Below, piece by piece: positions 44,980-53,025 of a DNA stretch of 64,000 nt (its first letter is position 1; every line of letters starts with the position of its first letter). Below the pieces are notes generated by a model. It did no database searches and was not told the origin of the DNA. It was given only the letters and a program-made list of their open reading frames with translations. The stretch is taken from positions 2,666,001 to 2,730,000 of the forward strand of contig NZ_JAASRS010000001.1 in the NCBI RefSeq assembly GCF_011761475.1, read 5' to 3'. A program made the translations under genes and the position numbers. The DNA comes from Saccharococcus thermophilus. GTDB lineage: Bacteria; Bacillota; Bacilli; Bacillales; Anoxybacillaceae.

Positions 44980-44992
44980 TAAACTATTTTTT
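44980..44992 (-). promoter_or_regulatory. Candidate ComK box upstream of comK
   Basis: TAAACTATTTTTT matches the AAAA-N5-TTTT half-site with one difference, about 90 bases before comK. A TATGAT -10 element lies between it and the gene. A complete pair of boxes was not evident. Confidence 0.4.
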
Positions 44993-45011
44993 CTATAAAA
45001 CCATACGGTGA

Positions 45012-45033
45012 GCCTATGACCAAAGTCATAGGC
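45012..45033 (-). terminator. Perfect 9-base hairpin between comK and the YhzC-like gene
   Basis: GCCTATGAC (45012-45020) and GTCATAGGC (45025-45033) with loop CAAA. It follows the small upstream gene on the minus strand but lacks an immediate T-run, so it may be a weak terminator. Confidence 0.4.
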
Positions 45034-45090
45034 CCAAAAAAGTTTCTTTCTCTAATGCGAAAGCACGGGTATGCCGGATTGGGAAGTTGT

Positions 45091-45297
45091 TCATGAATTA
45101 TGAAATACTTGATGAATTTCCTTTGCCGCCAAATATTCATTCGCCTGTTCGACTGCCGTGTGCTCTCCGGCTGAATCTCCCGCATATGTTTCCTCATTCA
45201 TAAACGCCTGCTGGAAATGGAAATCCGTGCTCATGCGAAATTCTGAATGCAACGTCGGTTCAAATGGCATTTCTCTTTTTTCCTGTTCTTTTTCCAT
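45091..45297 (-). CDS. Small acidic protein upstream of comK (YhzC-like position)
   Basis: A 68-residue acidic soluble protein (EKREMPFEPTLHSEFRMSTD, then a helical AVEQANEYLAAKEIHQVFHN). AGGAGGCG lies upstream of the ATG, so it is probably real. It occupies the place of yhzC beside comK in B. subtilis, but I do not recognise a domain and the function is unknown. Confidence 0.6.
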   Translation of the reverse strand: MEKEQEKREMPFEPTLHSEFRMSTDFHFQQAFMNEETYAGDSAGEHTAVEQANEYLAAKEIHQVFHNS

Positions 45298-45420
45298 ATG
45301 AATGATCGCCTCCTATGTTTAGGATGCGATGTTATTACCAAATTATACAAAGGCATAAGGAGTATTTATTGTTGCACGCTTTCTATGCTGGCTTCGGTCT
45401 TATTCGTAACATGCAACACA

Positions 45421-45455
45421 AAAGGGCACGCTTCGATCAAGCGTGCCCTTTTCTT
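45421..45455. terminator. Terminator of aceA
   Basis: AAAGGGCACGCTT (45421-45433) pairs with AAGCGTGCCCTTT (45439-45451) over 13 bases, with T or A runs on both sides, 21 bases from the aceA stop. Confidence 0.85.
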
Positions 45456-45475
45456 TAACCCCCCCTTATTTTTCC

Positions 45476-46762
45476 TTATGCTGTTGTAAATTGTTCTTCT
45501 TCGGTCGAACCTTTTAGCGCAATCGTCGATGCTTGACCGCCGGAGATCACTTGCGCTACTTCGTCGAAGTAGCCAGTACCAACTTCGCGTTGATGTTTTG
45601 TCGCTGTGTAACCATATTTTTCTGCGGCAAATTCCGCCTGTTGTAATTCTGCATATGCTGCCATACCACGCTCTTTGTATCCGCGTGCCAATTCGAACAT
45701 GCTGTAGTTTAATGTATGGAAACCGGCGAGGGTAACGAATTGGAATTTGTAACCCATTTTTGCAAGCTCTTTTTGGAAGTTGGCAATCGTTTCGTCGTCC
45801 AATTTTTTCTTCCAGTTAAAGGATGGCGAGCAGTTGTAAGCGAGTAATTTGCCCGGGAATTTTTCATGAATCGCTTCTGCGAAACGACGTGCTTCTTCTA
45901 AGTTTGGCTCGCTTGTTTCGCACCAGATTAAGTCCGCATATGGCGCATACGCTAAGCCGCGTGCAATCGCTTGGTCAAGTCCTGCTCTCGTGCGGTAAAA
46001 ACCTTCCGGTGTCCGTTCGCCAGTAATAAACTCTTGATCGCGAGGGTCAATATCGCTCGTAATTAAATTCGCTGCATTCGCATCTGTACGAGCAATTAAC
46101 ACAGTCGGTACACCCATGACATCTGCTGCAAGACGTGCCGCAATTAAATTACGTACCGCTGTTTGCGTTGGAAGCAGCACTTTTCCACCTAAATGGCCGC
46201 ATTTTTTCTCCGAGGAAAGCTGATCTTCAAAGTGGACGCCGGCTGCCCCTGCTTCAATCATCGCTTTCATTAATTCAAATACGTTCAGCTGGCCACCGAA
46301 TCCGGCTTCCGCGTCGGCAACAATCGGCACGAAATAATCGATATCGCCGCTTCCTTCTAAATATTGAATTTGGTCTGCGCGCTGCAACGCTTGATTGATC
46401 CGTTTCACTACATGCGGAACACTGTTTGATGGATATAAGCTTTGGTCTGGATACATTTGCCCGGCAAGGTTCGCATCCGCCGCCACCTGCCAGCCGCTTA
46501 AGTAAATCGCTTTTAATCCCGCTTTCACTTGCTGAACAGCTTGATTTCCAGTTAACGCTCCCAAGGCGTTAATATAATCTTCGCTATTCAACAATTTCCA
46601 CAGTTTTTCTGCTCCACGCCGTGCCAATGTATATTCGATGTCAATCGAACCGCGCAATTTAATGACATCTTCCGCGCTGTACGGACGGACAACTCCTCTC
46701 CAGCGTTCTTCATTTTTCCAGCTTTCTTCTAATTGTTTGACACGTTCTGTAAAACTCGCCAT
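45476..46762 (-). CDS. aceA: Isocitrate lyase
   Basis: Splits isocitrate into succinate and glyoxylate, opening the glyoxylate shunt needed for growth on acetate or fatty acids. 428 residues from ATG 46762 (GGGGGAAG upstream); the frame extends 24 codons further but without a proper start site. The active-site signature KKCGHLGG is present, along with [15 protein letters not shown] and [12 protein letters not shown]. Malate synthase is not adjacent. A TATAAT (46821-46816 on the minus strand) is a possible -10 element. Its presence fits the two acyl-CoA synthetase genes in this window. Confidence 0.95.
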   Translation of the reverse strand: MASFTERVKQLEESWKNEERWRGVVRPYSAEDVIKLRGSIDIEYTLARRGAEKLWKLLNSEDYINALGALTGNQAVQQVKAGLKAIYLSGWQVAADANLAGQMYPDQSLYPSNSVPHVVKRINQALQRADQIQYLEGSGDIDYFVPIVADAEAGFGGQLNVFELMKAMIEAGAAGVHFEDQLSSEKKCGHLGGKVLLPTQTAVRNLIAARLAADVMGVPTVLIARTDANAANLITSDIDPRDQEFITGERTPEGFYRTRAGLDQAIARGLAYAPYADLIWCETSEPNLEEARRFAEAIHEKFPGKLLAYNCSPSFNWKKKLDDETIANFQKELAKMGYKFQFVTLAGFHTLNYSMFELARGYKERGMAAYAELQQAEFAAEKYGYTATKHQREVGTGYFDEVAQVISGGQASTIALKGSTEEEQFTTA

Positions 46763-46872
46763 TTTTCTTCCCCCATCTCTATTGTTATAATACATAATCG
46801 GTCTGTACGCATTTATTATATAACAGGAAAACAAAAAAGAAAACAGTTTTTTTAAAATTTTTTAAATAAATT

Positions 46873-46895
46873 AGCAGAAAGGAACCCTTTCTGCT
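46873..46895 (-). terminator. Terminator of the M48 protease gene
   Basis: AGCAGAAAGG (46873-46882) pairs with CCTTTCTGCT (46886-46895), three-base loop, right after the stop codon; T-rich but broken tail. Confidence 0.6.
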
Positions 46896-46898
46896 TTG

Positions 46899-48170
46899 TC
46901 ACCGCCCTTCTCGCAAAGGGGGCGCATACTCTTCTAAAAAGACGATCCGCTCTAACATCGTCGGATGCGTATAGCGGAATATTTTTACAACAAACGGCGG
47001 ATTGACTTCGCTTAACCCTGCTTTCGTCAGCTTTTGAAACGAAGAAATCGCCGCCTCTTTATTTCCCGTTAGCTCGATCGCATATCGATCCGCCGCATGC
47101 TCTTCATATCGCGACACCACATTTACAAGCGGACTGGCAGCAAAGTTGAGCAATGAGACTAGAAGCAACAGCAATGGAAAAGATGCGAAATCGCTCAACT
47201 GGCGGATTCCCATATATCGTCCCCATCTGGCGACAATCCATCTCATCATTCTGCTTACGAGCCAAAGTCCAAAAAACGCTAAAACGATATAACCGGCAAG
47301 CCACCAATAAATATGTTTCATCACGTAATGCCCCATTTCGTGGGCCATAATAAACAGCACTTCATCTTCATTTAAGCGCTGCAATGTCGTATCCCATAAC
47401 ACAATGCGCGCGTGGGAACCAATTCCGTTAACATACGCGTTTAACGCATTCGTTTTCTCTGACATATTTACCTCAAATACATGCTCGGCAGGAATGTTCG
47501 CTTCGCTTGCCAGCCCCAAAATTTTTGCTTCTAACTTTTTATCTTTCAATGGATAAAAATCGTTATATAACGGATCAATGACAACTGGCTGAATAAATAG
47601 AAAAAAGATCATGAACGGCACGCACAGCATCCACGCATATAGCCACCAGCGCCGCCCAAAGCGCCGGATGAGCCAATACAATACCGCCGCAATGAAGACA
47701 AGCAGCACAGTATGAACGAAAAAATCGGTCAGCCTATCGCGAAACCAACTTGTTACCGATTGCGTGCTGACGCCATAGGCACGGGAAAGATGATAGCCGG
47801 CAAAATCAAATGGCAGCGAAAGCGCCGTGATGATCAAAGACAGCCAAAACGCATACAGCGCCGATTGTACAGGAAACCATTTTGCCGTCTGCTCTATCCA
47901 TGTTCGCAGCGCCTGGGCGGCACCAAATGCCAACAGTCCAAAATAGATTATCCATTCGTACGGAATAGAAAGAAAAAACAACAAATCTTTCCACCGCGAA
48001 TATTCCCCGCTTAACTCTAGCTCTTTCGGCGTTAGAAATGTGGCAGGATCCGCGCTTGTTCCTTTCCACTGCGGCGGGATCGATATATCGGCGACAACGA
48101 GCAAATACCATGCCATGCCGATCCCGTACAACACATAAATGGCAAGCGCCCAATAGACTAATTTTTTCAT
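46899..48170 (-). CDS. yhfN: M48 family metalloprotease (YhfN / Ste24-like)
   Basis: Zinc protease embedded in the membrane, similar to CAAX prenyl protease 1. 423 residues with about seven hydrophobic helices, the zinc motif HEMGH near residues 276-280, a third-ligand segment EEHAADRYA (near 357), and the membrane-proximal IDPLYNDFYPL. The natural substrate in bacteria lacking prenylated proteins is unknown. Position near the yhf block agrees with YhfN. Confidence 0.85.
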   Translation of the reverse strand: MKKLVYWALAIYVLYGIGMAWYLLVVADISIPPQWKGTSADPATFLTPKELELSGEYSRWKDLLFFLSIPYEWIIYFGLLAFGAAQALRTWIEQTAKWFPVQSALYAFWLSLIITALSLPFDFAGYHLSRAYGVSTQSVTSWFRDRLTDFFVHTVLLVFIAAVLYWLIRRFGRRWWLYAWMLCVPFMIFFLFIQPVVIDPLYNDFYPLKDKKLEAKILGLASEANIPAEHVFEVNMSEKTNALNAYVNGIGSHARIVLWDTTLQRLNEDEVLFIMAHEMGHYVMKHIYWWLAGYIVLAFFGLWLVSRMMRWIVARWGRYMGIRQLSDFASFPLLLLLVSLLNFAASPLVNVVSRYEEHAADRYAIELTGNKEAAISSFQKLTKAGLSEVNPPFVVKIFRYTHPTMLERIVFLEEYAPPLREGR

Positions 48171-48311
48171 GCCATGTTCCTCCTTAACAACACTAGTATT
48201 TCTATTGTAGGCATTTTTTCTTTCATTAAGAACGTCGTCAAAGAAGTGTCATAAATATCTTTCGTATCTGTTATTATTTTCTTGTATGATAAGCATAGGA
48301 GAGTGATTATC

Positions 48312-48902
48312 GTGAAAAAATTGTATTTATCGTTGGCCAGCTTATTTATTATTTGCGTCGGTGCCGGCATCCTTTATTTCACCGTATACAAACAGGCAAA
48401 AATGAAGCTGCCTAATGATGTAGTGATGGAAACAGCTTGGGGAAATGAATATCATTTCAACGAGATGAAGCCAAAAATCCGCTTGTTGGAATTTATGTAT
48501 ACAAACTGCCCTGATATTTGTCCAAATACAACCTTTCAAATGACGAAATTGCGTTCGAAACTGGAACAAGCACATGTTTTTGGCAAAAAGGTCGAGTTTA
48601 TCACGATTACGATTGACCCGAAGCGCGATACTCCTGAAAAACTGCGAGCGTACGCCAAAACCTTCGGCGTGACCAACGCCCAGCAAGGCTGGATGTTTTT
48701 GCGCGGAAGCGAAGCCGATACGAGAAAAGTGGCCGACGCTTTCGACTTTCAATATCGCGACCCCGGCAACGGCATGCTGGTTCATACGACATTAACCTAC
48801 TTGTTGGACAAAAACGGTCATGTCATTAAACAGTTTGGAATGGGCAAAGAGCGGTTTCACGTACAGGAAGTGTATGATGCAATTATGGACGAACTCCAAT
48901 AA
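48312..48902 (+). CDS. SCO1/SenC-family copper-binding thioredoxin-like protein
   Basis: Delivers copper to the CuA site of cytochrome c oxidase, or acts as thiol reductant. Starting at GTG 48312 with GGAGAG eight bases upstream, the protein has 196 residues: a single N-terminal membrane helix (about 4-25), the copper-ligand pair C66 and C70 in NCPDICP, TITIDPKRDTPEKL, and the third ligand His in LVHTTLTYLLD. The open frame extends ten codons upstream without a good site. Residence outside the cytoplasmic membrane is inferred from the anchor. Confidence 0.85.
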   Translation: MKKLYLSLASLFIICVGAGILYFTVYKQAKMKLPNDVVMETAWGNEYHFNEMKPKIRLLEFMYTNCPDICPNTTFQMTKLRSKLEQAHVFGKKVEFITITIDPKRDTPEKLRAYAKTFGVTNAQQGWMFLRGSEADTRKVADAFDFQYRDPGNGMLVHTTLTYLLDKNGHVIKQFGMGKERFHVQEVYDAIMDELQ

Positions 48903-48971
48903 CGGCAGAAACAAAACGGTGCCGTCTGGCTCGTTCTGTTAAGCTCTTGGCTCTTTCTTTTCATCCATTAT

Positions 48972-49023
48972 AAAAAAGGCAGGCTTGCCTATTCGGATTC
49001 GAACAGGCGCCTGCCACTTTTTT
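48972..49023. terminator. Bidirectional terminator between the SCO-like gene and azlD
   Basis: GGCAGGC (48978-48984) pairs with GCCTGCC (49009-49015), flanked by A6 on the left and T-rich sequence on the right, between two convergent genes. Confidence 0.7.
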
Positions 49024-49060
49024 ATTTCTTCATTTCCGTATATATGATCCTATCCCCTTA

Positions 49061-49366
49061 TTACCCAAGCAGCGCATACACGCTTAATACCGCGACAGAC
49101 ACAAGCACGACAAGAATGACGTTCGCGCCGAGCCATGCCGCTACAAATGCGCTTATAAACCCAAGAATGCCAAACCAGATGTCTTCGTGAATGAAAAAGA
49201 TGCCTGGAACGATAAGCGCTCCTAATGTCGCGGATGGAACGTTTTTTAACACCCCTTGCCAAAACGGCGGCAGCTTGACGCGTTGCAACACGACAAGCGG
49301 CAGCATGCGCGGAATGTATGTCACCACCCCCATGCCGATAATCATCCAAACGATTGTGCTATGCAT
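49061..49366 (-). CDS. azlD: Branched-chain amino acid exporter small subunit, AzlD type
   Basis: A 101-residue protein with three or four membrane helices, typical of AzlD (VTYIPRMLPLVVLQRVKLPP, then VPSATLGALIVPGIFF). It works with AzlC as an amino-acid exporter; the substrate in this strain is inferred from the family. It overlaps azlC by eight bases. Confidence 0.85.
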   Translation of the reverse strand: MHSTIVWMIIGMGVVTYIPRMLPLVVLQRVKLPPFWQGVLKNVPSATLGALIVPGIFFIHEDIWFGILGFISAFVAAWLGANVILVVLVSVAVLSVYALLG

Positions 49367-50078
49367 TCCCTTCTTCCCCTCTTTCTTTCGCCAGCCATTG
49401 CACGACGATCGCCGCCGCTAACGTCGCAATCACAACCGACCAGCCTTTGGAAATATGCAACACAAGCGTGCATAGTGAATTGATGGCTGCGGCCATCCCG
49501 GCAAGCCACATCGTTTTCCGCTGTTTTTTCAAAGACGGTACAAGCAAGCCGATAAACATTGCGTATAGCGCGACCGACATGCTCTCTTGCAAGCTTTGCG
49601 GCAAGCTGGCACCGACAAGATGGCCGATGCCCGAATTCACCACCCAGCTGCCGTATGACATCAAAATAAGCCCAAACATGTAAGAAGCGGTCACAGACCC
49701 TTCTTTCATCGCCGCCACGGAAAACGTTTCGTCCGTAATGCCAAACGCATAAAGCGCCTTTTTCCAGAGCAAATCCGGCTCCGCTTTTTCGTTCAGTGAA
49801 GCGGACATGAGAAAATGGCGAATGTTTAAAATAAACGTGGTCAGCACAATTTCAAACGTTCCCGTGCTAATGGAAAGCAAGTTTAACGCAATATACTGGG
49901 AAGCTCCAGCAAACACAATGACGCTCATCAGCACCGTTTCCGCGAGCGTTAATCCCGTTGTTTTGGCAAGCAGCCCGTACGTCAGCGCAATCGGCATATA
50001 GCCAATTGCGATGCTCACGCCTGCTTGCACGCCCTGGCGAAACAGCGATGATTTGCCCGCTGCCAATGTCGTTTCCAC
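49359..50078 (-). CDS. azlC: Branched-chain amino acid exporter large subunit, AzlC type
   Basis: 239 residues with about six membrane helices. GVSIAIGYMPIALTYGLLAK and FAGASQYIALNLLS are AzlC-family segments; NIRHFLMSASL and TDETFSVA are conserved. It starts at GTG 50078 with GGGGG nearby. Forms a two-gene unit with azlD. Just upstream on the same strand lies a remnant of another gene (50151-50235). Confidence 0.87.
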   Translation of the reverse strand: METTLAAGKSSLFRQGVQAGVSIAIGYMPIALTYGLLAKTTGLTLAETVLMSVIVFAGASQYIALNLLSISTGTFEIVLTTFILNIRHFLMSASLNEKAEPDLLWKKALYAFGITDETFSVAAMKEGSVTASYMFGLILMSYGSWVVNSGIGHLVGASLPQSLQESMSVALYAMFIGLLVPSLKKQRKTMWLAGMAAAINSLCTLVLHISKGWSVVIATLAAAIVVQWLAKERGEEGNA

Positions 50079-50150
50079 GATGAATCCCCCGTTTCCGTCT
50101 AGCCTTTTGTAATATTATCTAAAAATTATTTATTTTTCGCAATGATCAAT

Positions 50151-50235
50151 TTATCGTGCTTTGACCGGAATATGTTGAAACCTTTCGACATCAAATAAGC
50201 CTTGATCTGTAATTTTCAGCTCTGGAATTAAGCAG
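50151..50235 (-). pseudogene. C-terminal remnant, probably of an adenine deaminase
   Basis: On the minus strand an in-frame tail of about 28 codons reads IPELKITDQGLFDVERFQHI and ends in TAA; the frame is closed upstream by a stop at 50241-50243. The IPELKxTDxGLxDV pattern agrees with the C-terminus of adenine deaminases (Ade family). The rest of the gene is gone, and the break coincides with an inverted repeat before dat. Family assignment is from memory of the motif. Confidence 0.5.
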
Positions 50236-50299
50236 CTCCTTTTTTATTCGTGATATACTGAAAATAAATTCAATTTTTATAATACTAAAAAAGGAGCTG
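50233..50299. repeat. 14-base inverted repeat around the dat promoter
   Basis: CAGCTCCTTTTTTA (50233-50246) and TAAAAAAGGAGCTG (50286-50299) are perfectly complementary and 39 bases apart. The right arm contains the dat ribosome binding site AAGGAG; a TATAAT (50278-50283) lies between the arms. The left arm abuts the gene remnant. Confidence 0.6.
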
Positions 50300-50305
50300 A
50301 AACCG

Positions 50306-51172
50306 ATGACATTAAAGCTGTACGTACTAACGGAAAAACAATTTCTCCCCCGTCATGAAGTAACCTACCCAATGGAAGAACGGGGGCTGCAGTTTGGCGA
50401 TGGTGTTTACGAAGTCGCGCGCATCTATCAAGGAACATATTTTTTGCTTGAGGAGCATATCGACCGACTATACCGTTCCGCGGCGGCGATTCGCCTTTCT
50501 ATTCCTTTTGAAAAAGATGTGCTGATGGAAAAGCTGGAACTGCTGCGGGAAATAAACAATGTGAAAAAAGACGCGATTCTCTATCTTCAGGTGACAAGAG
50601 GGAGCTTCCCGCGCAACCACGCGTTTCCGACCGAGAATCGTCCGAATTTGTACGCCTATATTCGGGAAATGCCAAGAAAAACAGAAGAAATCGAACGGGG
50701 CGTGCGGACGATTCTGACAAAAGACGTTCGCTGGGAATATTGCTACATCAAAAGTTTAAACTTGCTGCCAAACGTGCTCGCGAAACAAGAAGCCGTGGAG
50801 CGACAAGCGTTTGAAGCCATCTTTCACCGTGACGGCATCATTACCGAAGGCAGCTCCTCAAACATTTTCCTTGTCAAAGATGGAAACGTGTACACCCATC
50901 CGGCGACAGAGCGCATTTTAAACGGCATTGTTCGCATGAAAGTAAAACAATTTTGCAGCGAGCTTGGCATTCCGTTTGTAGAAGAAGCGTTTTCTATTAA
51001 TGATATCGCCGAAGCGGACGAAATGTTTCTCACCAGCACCACGTCATCAATTATTCCAATCATCCAAGTCGAAGAACAAGCCGTTGGCAATGGCAAGCCG
51101 GGAGAGGTGACGAGAAAGCTGCAGGCCGCCTACGAGAAAGCGGCGGGGCTTGCCGTTCAAAGCGGAAAATAA
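50306..51172 (+). CDS. dat: D-amino acid aminotransferase (D-alanine transaminase)
   Basis: Interconverts D-alanine and D-glutamate with their keto acids, supplying D-glutamate for peptidoglycan. 288 residues, fold-type IV PLP enzyme: ERGLQFGDGVYEVARI at the N-terminus, PLP Lys149 in CYIKSLNLLPNVLAKQ, EGSSSNIF and TSTTSSIIPI. These match the well-studied thermophilic Bacillus D-amino acid transaminase. AAAAAAGGAG precedes the ATG and lies in the right arm of an inverted repeat. Confidence 0.92.
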   Translation: MTLKLYVLTEKQFLPRHEVTYPMEERGLQFGDGVYEVARIYQGTYFLLEEHIDRLYRSAAAIRLSIPFEKDVLMEKLELLREINNVKKDAILYLQVTRGSFPRNHAFPTENRPNLYAYIREMPRKTEEIERGVRTILTKDVRWEYCYIKSLNLLPNVLAKQEAVERQAFEAIFHRDGIITEGSSSNIFLVKDGNVYTHPATERILNGIVRMKVKQFCSELGIPFVEEAFSINDIAEADEMFLTSTTSSIIPIIQVEEQAVGNGKPGEVTRKLQAAYEKAAGLAVQSGK

Positions 51173-51174
51173 TG

Positions 51175-51197
51175 AAGCGGGGATCGACTCCCCGCTT
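51175..51197. terminator. Bidirectional terminator between dat and the ABC transporter genes
   Basis: AAGCGGGG (51175-51182) pairs with CCCCGCTT (51190-51197) between convergent stop codons. Confidence 0.75.
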
Positions 51198-51203
51198 TAT
51201 CTA

Positions 51204-51998
51204 TTATCCTAGCACGACTCGGTCGCTGGCGAATTGGCTGCCGCGGATGCGCTGAAACTCTTGCAGCAGCCGCTCGACCGTCAATGCTTGTTTTTCCTTG
51301 CCGCTCGCTTCGAAAATAATTTGCCCTCTGTCCATCATAATGAGACGGTTGCCAAGTCGAAGCGCCTGCTCCATATTGTGCGTCACCATCAGCGTCGTCA
51401 GCTGATATTTTTCAACGATTTCTTTCGTCAACTCGGTAACAAGCTCGGCGCGCGCCGGGTCCAGTGCGGCTGTATGCTCATCCAAAAGCAGCAAATCCGG
51501 CTTTGTAAACGTCGCCATTAACAGTGACAGCGCCTGCCGCTCCCCTCCGGACAGCATTCCGACTTTGGCGTTCAATCGGTTTTCCAGTCCCAAGTGAAGC
51601 GTCTTTAACGTCTCGCGGAAAAAATCCCGCTTTTGTTTTGTCACGCCGAATTTTAACGTACGCCGCCTCGTGCGGTTATAGGCAAGCGCCAAGTTTTCCT
51701 CGATGGTCATATTCGGCGCTGTGCCGGCAAGCGGATCTTGAAATACGCGGCCGATATAGCGGGCGCGTTCATGCTCCTTCATGGCCGTCACATCTTGGCC
51801 ATTGATCCGCACCACGCCCGCATCGGGAAACAGCCGTCCGGAAATAATGTTCATCATTGTCGATTTTCCTGCGCCATTGCTGCCGATAATCGTGACGAAA
51901 TCGCCGGGGGCGAGCGTTAAATTGATCGCTTGCAGCGCCACTTTCTCATCTATAGTTCCCTCATTAAATACTTTCGTAATCTGTTTGAGCTCGAGCAA
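51204..51998 (-). CDS. ABC transporter ATP-binding protein (TrpZ-like)
   Basis: Energises uptake by the neighbouring permease. 264 residues: Walker A IGSNGAGKST (about 38-47), Q-loop VFQDPLAG, signature MLSGGERQALS (near 148), Walker B LLLLDEHTAALD and the switch His in VTHNM. It overlaps the permease gene by 35 bases. The order binding protein, permease, ATPase is that of TrpXYZ-like importers. Confidence 0.88.
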   Translation of the reverse strand: MLELKQITKVFNEGTIDEKVALQAINLTLAPGDFVTIIGSNGAGKSTMMNIISGRLFPDAGVVRINGQDVTAMKEHERARYIGRVFQDPLAGTAPNMTIEENLALAYNRTRRRTLKFGVTKQKRDFFRETLKTLHLGLENRLNAKVGMLSGGERQALSLLMATFTKPDLLLLDEHTAALDPARAELVTELTKEIVEKYQLTTLMVTHNMEQALRLGNRLIMMDRGQIIFEASGKEKQALTVERLLQEFQRIRGSQFASDRVVLG

Positions 51999-52980
51999 CG
52001 TGCTCCCCCCTTGCTTGTTCTTCCATTTTCCGCTTTTTCCGCCGCTTTTCTTTTTGCGCGGCGGCGATGTTTGGAACGATTAGAGCAATCATGACAATGA
52101 CAGCGGTAATGAGCTTCACATCTCCCGTTTCCAAAAACTGCACCCGCAATGCAAGCGCCAAAATAATGCGGTAGACAATCGCGCCGCCAATGACCGCCAA
52201 TGTAGCGCGCGCAATCGAACGCGTACCAAACAGCGCCTCCCCGATAATGACCGAGGCCAGTCCGATGACGATCATCCCGATCCCCATGCCGACGTCGCTA
52301 AATCCTCCATACTGGGCAACGAGCGCGCCGGAAAAGGCAACGAGTGCGTTCGATAACCCGAGGCCGAAAATGATGAGCCAGTCGGTATTGGCTGAAAAAC
52401 TCGACACCATCGGCTGATTGTCTCCGGTCGCGCGCAGCGCCAGCCCTATTTCCGTTTTCAATAACAGATCGAGCAGCAGCTTGACGACGACAGCAAGCAG
52501 CGCCATCGTGATGAATATCGCCCATGTCCGCGGCTGAAATCCGGCAAAAGCAATGGCACCATTTAGCACATTGTCTATCCCTGTTTTTTGCCAAGCCTCG
52601 GTGATGATCGTCATGACCGTTTCCTGCTGTAAAAGTGGCACGTTCGAGCGCCCCATAATGCGCAGATTAATAGAATAAAGGGCAATCATCATCAATATAC
52701 CCGATAATAATGGATTAATTTTTCCTTTTGTATGCAAAAGCCCGGTAACCGCCCCGGCAATAAATCCCGCAATCAATGCGGCGGCGGAAGCGAAAAACGG
52801 ATTCGTTCCGTTCATAATGAGCACGGCGGCGACGGCCGCCCCGGTGACAAAGCTGCCATCCACCGTTAAGTCAGGAAAATCTAAAATTCGAAATGATAAA
52901 TATACACCTAGTGCCATAATCGCATAGATGAATCCTGCTTCCATAGCACTAAAAATCGCTGTTAACATGCGTGTCCCCAC
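51964..52980 (-). CDS. ABC transporter permease (branched-chain amino-acid / TrpY-like)
   Basis: 338 residues with eight or nine membrane helices, of the LivH/BPD_transp_2 family: SFRILDFPDLTVDGSFVTGA near the N-terminus and LALRATGDNQPMVSSF in the coupling region contacting the ATPase. The C-terminal ~25 residues are charged (QKEKRRKKRKMEEQARGEH). Ribosome binding site AAAAGGTGGGG. A perfect hairpin separates it from the binding-protein gene upstream. Confidence 0.87.
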   Translation of the reverse strand: MGTRMLTAIFSAMEAGFIYAIMALGVYLSFRILDFPDLTVDGSFVTGAAVAAVLIMNGTNPFFASAAALIAGFIAGAVTGLLHTKGKINPLLSGILMMIALYSINLRIMGRSNVPLLQQETVMTIITEAWQKTGIDNVLNGAIAFAGFQPRTWAIFITMALLAVVVKLLLDLLLKTEIGLALRATGDNQPMVSSFSANTDWLIIFGLGLSNALVAFSGALVAQYGGFSDVGMGIGMIVIGLASVIIGEALFGTRSIARATLAVIGGAIVYRIILALALRVQFLETGDVKLITAVIVMIALIVPNIAAAQKEKRRKKRKMEEQARGEHVARAQTDYESI

Positions 52981-52992
52981 CTTTTTGCAATA

Positions 52993-53020
52993 GATCCCTC
53001 CTTGATGCCAAGGAGGGATC
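52993..53020 (-). promoter_or_regulatory. Hairpin between the binding-protein and permease genes
   Basis: GATCCCTCCTT (52993-53003) pairs perfectly with AAGGAGGGATC (53010-53020). No T-run follows, so it is better read as an RNA-stabilising or partial-termination element that would give more binding protein than permease. Confidence 0.6.
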
Positions 53021-53025
53021 TGCGT

